NCBI RefSeq assembly: GCF_019597925.1
Contig: NZ_CP080442.1
Span: 3,239,501-3,303,500 of the forward strand
Source: [Clostridium] scindens
GTDB lineage: Bacteria; Bacillota; Clostridia; Lachnospirales; Lachnospiraceae
DNA length: 64,000 nucleotides
Direction of reading: 5' to 3'
Shown here: piece after piece, positions 60,111 to 64,000 of the stretch
Layout: every line of letters starts with the position of its first letter
Position numbering within the stretch: the first letter of the stretch is position 1
The notes under the pieces: model-generated
Database searches by the model: none
The model's input: only the letters and a program-made list of their open reading frames with translations
What the model was told of the DNA's origin: nothing
Translations under genes and position numbers: made by a program

Positions 60111-61569
60111 CCAGCAATCCCTCCTCTTCATTTAGCATCTGCTTTTTCTTCTTTTTTCTTATGATGACAACTGTCACGGCAATCCCTGCAATGATCACTA
60201 CAGCGACTGCAATCGGCACTACCGGGACTTTGCCTTGCTCTTCTTCCGGGATTTCCATCATCGCGGCATCGTCCGCGCTCATCTCTGTCACTTCCAGCTG
60301 AAGATCTTTGGTGGTTGTAGAAACTTTTCCGGCCTCATCTTCGTAACCCAGCGTCATCGTAACCTTTGCCGGCCCATTAGTTGCCTTCTTGCCTTCCAGC
60401 ATCGCGTCAATCGATGCCGTCGCGCCGGATTCTACATTTCCTACAAACACTTCTTCTTTCTTAATGCCGGCCCCTTCAAAGGTAGCCTTTACATTATATA
60501 GCTTGATGCGTCCCAGATTATAGAGGCTGCAGGAAACATTTCCTTCTTCTCCCACCGCGATGGCCTGCGGACTGATATCAAAATCGCTGAATTCAAACCT
60601 GGCATCCTGCTTGACTGGGATCGAGATGCTGGAAGCCGCTTCTATCTGGGCAGCATTGGCGTCTTCATACTTCATGCCCATGTCGATGCTGTAAGGCTTC
60701 TGAAGCAGGTCAGCCTTGGCGTTGAGCTGGATGGATATATCTGCCGTTCCATTGGCCGCGATTCCGTCCAGATAAATGGAACTCGCGCCGGATGTAGGAA
60801 GGAATGCGGGAGCCATGGTCTGCTCATCCTTTCCTTCCGTCGGAGCGTTCAGATTGAACAGCATATTGCTGACTTTGGTGGACTTGGAAGTATTCTTCAG
60901 ATGAATAGTCAGCGTGAAGTCGCTCCCAGCACGCACCTCCGCAGGATCCGTGGTGAATCCGGTGACAATGACCCTTGGGACAGACCCGGAGCCTTCCGAG
61001 CCGCCGCCACTGAAGGACGCCCCGCCATTGCTGAATCCACCGGCCTCGATGCCCTCATCTCCTCCGGCGTAGACGGCCTGCGGCTGGTCAGAACCTCCGC
61101 CAGGCGTGCTGTCCTTCTTTTCCTCCGGCTTCGCCGTCGTATTCACGTAGAAATTCTGGGTTACCTTAGCCTCCTGATCATCGCCAATGTATCCTTTGAA
61201 TACCAGCGTGTATCTGGCGGTAGGCACATCTTCTCTCTGGGTAAATTCAAATACCACTTCCTTCTGGGAGTTGGCCGGTATGCTGATGGCTGTGCGGTAA
61301 CTTTGGAAATCCGTCTGAAATGGCCATGCATCCCCGGTATCTCCCAGTTCTGGCGCTATCACTACATTTCCCATATCCTGGCCGGTATGATTGGATACCA
61401 CCAGCGTCCACTTCTGGGCCTTTCCCGCCTGATATACAGGCACCTTGTTGTCCTTGGATGCGATGGATAGTTCCGGCACTGCCGCCTCCGCCTTCTGGGC
61501 AGGCACCGCCGATACCGCCACCAGGGCCGCAATAAATACTCCTGATAGTATCTGTTTTAATTTTTTCAT
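60076..61569 (-). CDS. Secreted, membrane-anchored CARDB-like adhesion-type protein
   Basis: A 497-residue surface protein: signal peptide 1-30 (LKQILSGVFIAALVAVSAVP, cut near AEAA), beta-sandwich domains of the CARDB/NPCBM-like COG1361 type at about 32-130, 190-320 and 325-430, a serine/glycine linker (ASFSGGGSEGSGS), and a C-terminal helix (PVVPIAVAVVIIAGIAVTVV) followed by RKKKKK and an acidic tail. It sits where an HlyD-type adaptor would be in such operons, between ATPase and permease, so it may present or capture substrate. No LPXTG motif. Confidence 0.82.
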   Translation of the reverse strand: MKKLKQILSGVFIAALVAVSAVPAQKAEAAVPELSIASKDNKVPVYQAGKAQKWTLVVSNHTGQDMGNVVIAPELGDTGDAWPFQTDFQSYRTAISIPANSQKEVVFEFTQREDVPTARYTLVFKGYIGDDQEAKVTQNFYVNTTAKPEEKKDSTPGGGSDQPQAVYAGGDEGIEAGGFSNGGASFSGGGSEGSGSVPRVIVTGFTTDPAEVRAGSDFTLTIHLKNTSKSTKVSNMLFNLNAPTEGKDEQTMAPAFLPTSGASSIYLDGIAANGTADISIQLNAKADLLQKPYSIDMGMKYEDANAAQIEAASSISIPVKQDARFEFSDFDISPQAIAVGEEGNVSCSLYNLGRIKLYNVKATFEGAGIKKEEVFVGNVESGATASIDAMLEGKKATNGPAKVTMTLGYEDEAGKVSTTTKDLQLEVTEMSADDAAMMEIPEEEQGKVPVVPIAVAVVIIAGIAVTVVIIRKKKKKQMLNEEEGLLDELDGPSEDEH

Positions 61570-61572
61570 GTC

Positions 61573-62286
61573 TTACATATCCTCCCTCAATATTTTTTCC
61601 CGGTTCTCTTCTATCTTAAGAATCTTTCCATCCCGGATGTGGAAGATCCTGTCTGCGTAATTCGCCAGATGCTCGTCATGGGTTACCATAACCAGCGTCT
61701 TCTTCTGCTCCCTTACCACCTTCTGCATCAGTTCCATCACTTCCTCCGAAGTGTGGGAATCCAGATTCCCGGTTGGCTCATCGGCAAATATGATCTTCGG
61801 GTCCACCACCAGCGCCCTTGCTACGCCTACCCTCTGCTGCTGCCCGCCGGACATCTGGTTGGGCAGGTGCTTCTTATGCTTCTTTAAGTTGACCAGATCC
61901 AGCATCTTGTCAGCCTTCTTCAATCGGATATCCCTTGGAATCCCACGGAAGCTTAGAGGCAGCGCCACATTCTCCACCGCGTTCATAGTCCCCAGCAGAT
62001 GGAAAGACTGGAAGATGAATCCTACGTTATCGCGTCGGAACCGCACCAGCTGGTCTTCGTTCAAGGTCTCAATGTGCTGCCCTGCGATCACTACGCTTCC
62101 CTTCGTGGGCTTCTCAAGGCCTGCCAGCATATTCAGCAAGGTAGACTTGCCTGAGCCGGACGTTCCGACGATCGCGCAGAATTCGCCCTCGCAGATATCG
62201 AAATTTACCCCGTCAAGCGCTCGGACAATCTCATCCCCTACCCGGTATAACTTATACAGATCTCTTACTTCTATTACTTTTCCCAT
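61573..62286 (-). CDS. MacB/LolD-type ABC transporter ATP-binding protein (second system)
   Basis: A 237-residue ABC ATPase. Walker A GTSGSGKST, Q-loop FIFQSFHLLG, signature MSGGQQQRVGVARA, Walker B KIIFADEPTGNLD, switch His in LVMVTHDEH. Close in sequence to the ATPase of the first exporter (shared YKLYRVGDE-like start). First gene of an ATPase-CARDB protein-permease unit; 4 bases to the next gene. Start behind GGAGGGG. Confidence 0.93.
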   Translation of the reverse strand: MGKVIEVRDLYKLYRVGDEIVRALDGVNFDICEGEFCAIVGTSGSGKSTLLNMLAGLEKPTKGSVVIAGQHIETLNEDQLVRFRRDNVGFIFQSFHLLGTMNAVENVALPLSFRGIPRDIRLKKADKMLDLVNLKKHKKHLPNQMSGGQQQRVGVARALVVDPKIIFADEPTGNLDSHTSEEVMELMQKVVREQKKTLVMVTHDEHLANYADRIFHIRDGKILKIEENREKILREDM

Positions 62287-62369
62287 AAGCCCCTCCTGTC
62301 ATATGTGTTCTAAGTATACAGTAGAAATTGAAAAACTTTCAGTAGAAAATTATGAAATATTTCTTAATA

Positions 62370-62398
62370 TTGCATTTCTGTGAAAAAAGTATTATAAT
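62370..62398 (+). promoter_or_regulatory. Promoter of tRNA-Gly
   Basis: TTGCAT (62370-62375), 17 bases, TATAAT (62393-62398), 9 bases before the tRNA. The minus-strand ABC operon promoter probably overlaps this spacer (TATACT, complement of about 62314-62319). Confidence 0.75.
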
Positions 62399-62407
62399 AT
62401 GTCTTGT

Positions 62408-62478
62408 GCAGATGTAGTTCATCGGTAGAATACCAGCTTCCCAAGCTGGGGAGGCGGGTTCGATTCCCGTCATCTGCT
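62408..62478 (+). tRNA. tRNA-Gly (anticodon CCC)
   Basis: 71 bases, no encoded CCA. Acceptor GCAGATG/CATCTGC with discriminator T; anticodon stem CCAGC/GCTGG with loop TTCCCAA, so anticodon CCC; T loop GTTCGATTCCC. It reads the rare glycine codon GGG. Confidence 0.95.
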
Positions 62479-62484
62479 CTTTTC

Positions 62485-62525
62485 CAGGCTGGGAATACAA
62501 TCGTTGTGTATTCTTAGCCTTTCTT
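62485..62525 (+). terminator. Terminator-like hairpin after tRNA-Gly
   Basis: GGCT/AGCC and GGAATACA/TGTATTC form an interrupted stem, then TTTCTTAA. Confidence 0.65.
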
Positions 62526-62552
62526 AATACGATAGCCTATGAAGGAGCGGAC

Positions 62553-62849
62553 ATGATACCAACCATCGGATTATCCATAAAAGCATTAAAAAAAGAGCCT
62601 TTTTCAGGCTCTCACTGCGGCATGAGATATTACCTTAACGCGAAGGATGATATGCTGTATGCATACATCTATTCGGAACCCTGGTGCTTTGAGGCAACCC
62701 CGGATGACCAGAAGGAGCAGAAAGACTTTCCGTTTACCCAGGACGGCCTTAATGCGGCGGTGGACTGGCTCAATGCCATTTACGAAGAAAGACGCGTCCA
62801 ATTCAATAAAGCAGAAAAAGACAAGATGAAGCATTTCCTTGGAAGATAA
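62553..62849 (+). CDS. Conserved hypothetical protein
   Basis: A 98-residue protein (CGMRYYLNAKDDMLYAYIYS, then EPWCFEATPDDQKEQKDFPF, ending KMKHFLGR). It resembles short conserved Lachnospiraceae proteins of unknown function; no motif is recognised. GAAGGAG lies 5 bases before the ATG. Probably transcribed with or just after tRNA-Gly and closed by the terminator at 62854. Confidence 0.7.
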   Translation: MIPTIGLSIKALKKEPFSGSHCGMRYYLNAKDDMLYAYIYSEPWCFEATPDDQKEQKDFPFTQDGLNAAVDWLNAIYEERRVQFNKAEKDKMKHFLGR

Positions 62850-62853
62850 GAAA

Positions 62854-62880
62854 AGCGCCGGCGTATACCGGCGCTCTTAT
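62854..62880. terminator. Terminator between convergent genes
   Basis: Perfect stem AGCGCCGG/CCGGCGCT (62854-62861 with 62868-62875), loop CGTATA; CTTATT follows on the plus strand and CTTTTCTTA on the minus strand. Confidence 0.85.
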
Positions 62881-64000
62881 TATGCAACACTTTCCAGCAC
62901 TTCTTCCGCAATATTGCGGGCATGGTCTGAAATACGCTCCAGACACACCAGGGTATCCAGAAATACGATCCCAGCCTCCGTATTGCACTGGTTGTTCGTC
63001 AGGCGCTTGATGTGCCTGCTTCGAAGCGTGATCTCCAGATCGTCTGCCTGGGTCTCTTTTTCAATCACCTTCAAAGCCTTTTCCTTACTCTTCTCTTCAA
63101 ATGCCTCCAAGGCATATTTATAACTGTCAATACATACATCCAGCATTTCTTTTAACTGGGAACTTCCGATTTCGGAGAATGCTACCTTCTTTTCATAGAG
63201 CGTCTCCGCAAATTCAGAGATATTCTCACAGTAATCGCTGATACGTTCTATATCCGACACCAGTTGAAGAAGGTGTGCCACATCTTGATGCTCTTTCTCG
63301 CTGATCTGGAGAGCGCTTAGCTTGATCGCATAGTTGGTAATGCCCGCGCTAAGCTTATCCACCGTAGTCTCTTCTTCCTTCAGGAACTGGATATCCTCAT
63401 CCTTGAGCGTAAAGAGAACCGTCTTGGCAACATCCAGAGAGTCCTTTACGATCTCGCCCATACGAGCCACTTCTCTGACGGTAGACTGAAGCGCAATGCT
63501 TGGCGTCTCCAGGATACGGTCGTCCAAAAGGACCTTGCTCTTGTCCCGGGTATCCTCCTCCACGCGCCCGATCTTCTTAGCCAGCTTGATAATCCAGCCG
63601 GATACCGGGAAGAGAAGCACCGTCGTGCCAATATTAAATGCCGTATGAACAATACTGATCTCCGTCTGCGTGATGATGCCAACGCCTGCCTCCGGATGGA
63701 GGACTTCAAAGTAGACGATAGCGATCACGCTGAATATAATCGTACCAATGATGTTAAACAGCAGATGCATCAACGCGGCCGTCTTGGCGTTCTTCTTCGC
63801 GCCAAGGCTTGACAGGATTGCAGTGATACAGGTACCGATATTCTGTCCCATGATAATGTAGATAGCAGCACTGAATGGCACCAGCCCTGCTGCTGCCAGA
63901 CTCTGCAGAATACCCACGGAAGCCGAGGAACTCTGGATGATCGCCGTCACAAGGGCGCCTGCCAGGATTCCAAGAAGCGGGTTATTCCCCAGTGTAACAA
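62880..64000 (-). CDS. Na/Pi cotransporter with PhoU-like domain, N-terminus outside the window
   Basis: About 373 visible residues of an NptA/PNaS-type phosphate transporter. The frame is open to the window edge (TLGNNPLLGILAGALVTAII before QSSSASVGIL), so the start lies beyond 64000. The QSSSA motif and NIGTCITAILSS are the family signature of the sodium/phosphate site; further helices follow to residue about 150. The last 200 residues are helical and PhoU-like (ISDYCENISEFAE, RISDHARNIAEEV). It probably imports phosphate with sodium. Confidence 0.92.
   Translation of the reverse strand, partial: VTLGNNPLLGILAGALVTAIIQSSSASVGILQSLAAAGLVPFSAAIYIIMGQNIGTCITAILSSLGAKKNAKTAALMHLLFNIIGTIIFSVIAIVYFEVLHPEAGVGIITQTEISIVHTAFNIGTTVLLFPVSGWIIKLAKKIGRVEEDTRDKSKVLLDDRILETPSIALQSTVREVARMGEIVKDSLDVAKTVLFTLKDEDIQFLKEEETTVDKLSAGITNYAIKLSALQISEKEHQDVAHLLQLVSDIERISDYCENISEFAETLYEKKVAFSEIGSSQLKEMLDVCIDSYKYALEAFEEKSKEKALKVIEKETQADDLEITLRSRHIKRLTNNQCNTEAGIVFLDTLVCLERISDHARNIAEEVLESVA

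Overview
The window looks like a chromosomal segment from an anaerobic, low-to-mid G+C Firmicute of the class Clostridia. Lachnospiraceae is my best guess, a Clostridium scindens-like organism; this is inferred from gene content, not from a marker-gene comparison. The evidence is a Stickland-type D-proline reductase locus with selenocysteine, AdhE, an [FeFe]-hydrogenase, a clostridial S10-spc-alpha ribosomal gene order, a type-Z S14 and a GTG-started L36. I see no prophage, insertion sequence or CRISPR array.

Layout. 1-4.8 kb: the 3'-truncated uppP, a Cof-type HAD phosphatase, a DUF1444-like protein, a SleB-type cell-wall hydrolase, an APH-like kinase, a small zinc-ribbon protein and an XRE regulator. 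4.85-11.2 kb: fermentative redox genes, namely adhE with a Rex-like operator in its promoter, and a hydrogenase coupled to an unusual NuoF-tail/GltD-like flavoprotein. 11.4-15.5 kb: a MacAB-like ABC exporter. 15.6-32.3 kb: the complete rpsJ-to-rplQ operon (31 genes including secY, adk, map, infA and rpoA) on the minus strand, from a promoter at about 32.5 kb to a terminator at about 15.58 kb. Several spacers in it hold structured, repeated sequence.

32.7-42.3 kb: the proline reductase locus. It has a TauE/SafE-like permease with a leader that can form a terminator, a possible small RNA, prdC-prdA-(99 aa protein)-prdB (selenoprotein)-prdD-prdE on the minus strand, tRNA-Sec, and prdF plus a TetR regulator on the plus strand. 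42.4-51.5 kb: the selenium island. It contains a Se/S carrier-like protein, a TusA-like protein, a YedE transporter, a cysteine desulfurase-like enzyme, a LysR regulator, selB, selA, selD (itself a selenoprotein) and YedF. Together these genes plausibly import selenium, activate it to selenophosphate, charge tRNA-Sec and decode the UGA of PrdB and SelD. PrdF makes D-proline, which PrdA/PrdB reduce.

51.5-64 kb: a PHP phosphoesterase, a MATE exporter, a YitT protein, a small alarmone synthetase, a corrinoid adenosyltransferase, a PTS IIC-like protein, a second ABC system with a CARDB-like surface protein, tRNA-Gly(CCC) and a 5'-truncated Na/Pi cotransporter. Two large imperfect palindromes (57926-58148 and 58363-58696) fill the spacer between convergent genes. 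With the structured leaders around the prd locus, they are the least explained sequence here.
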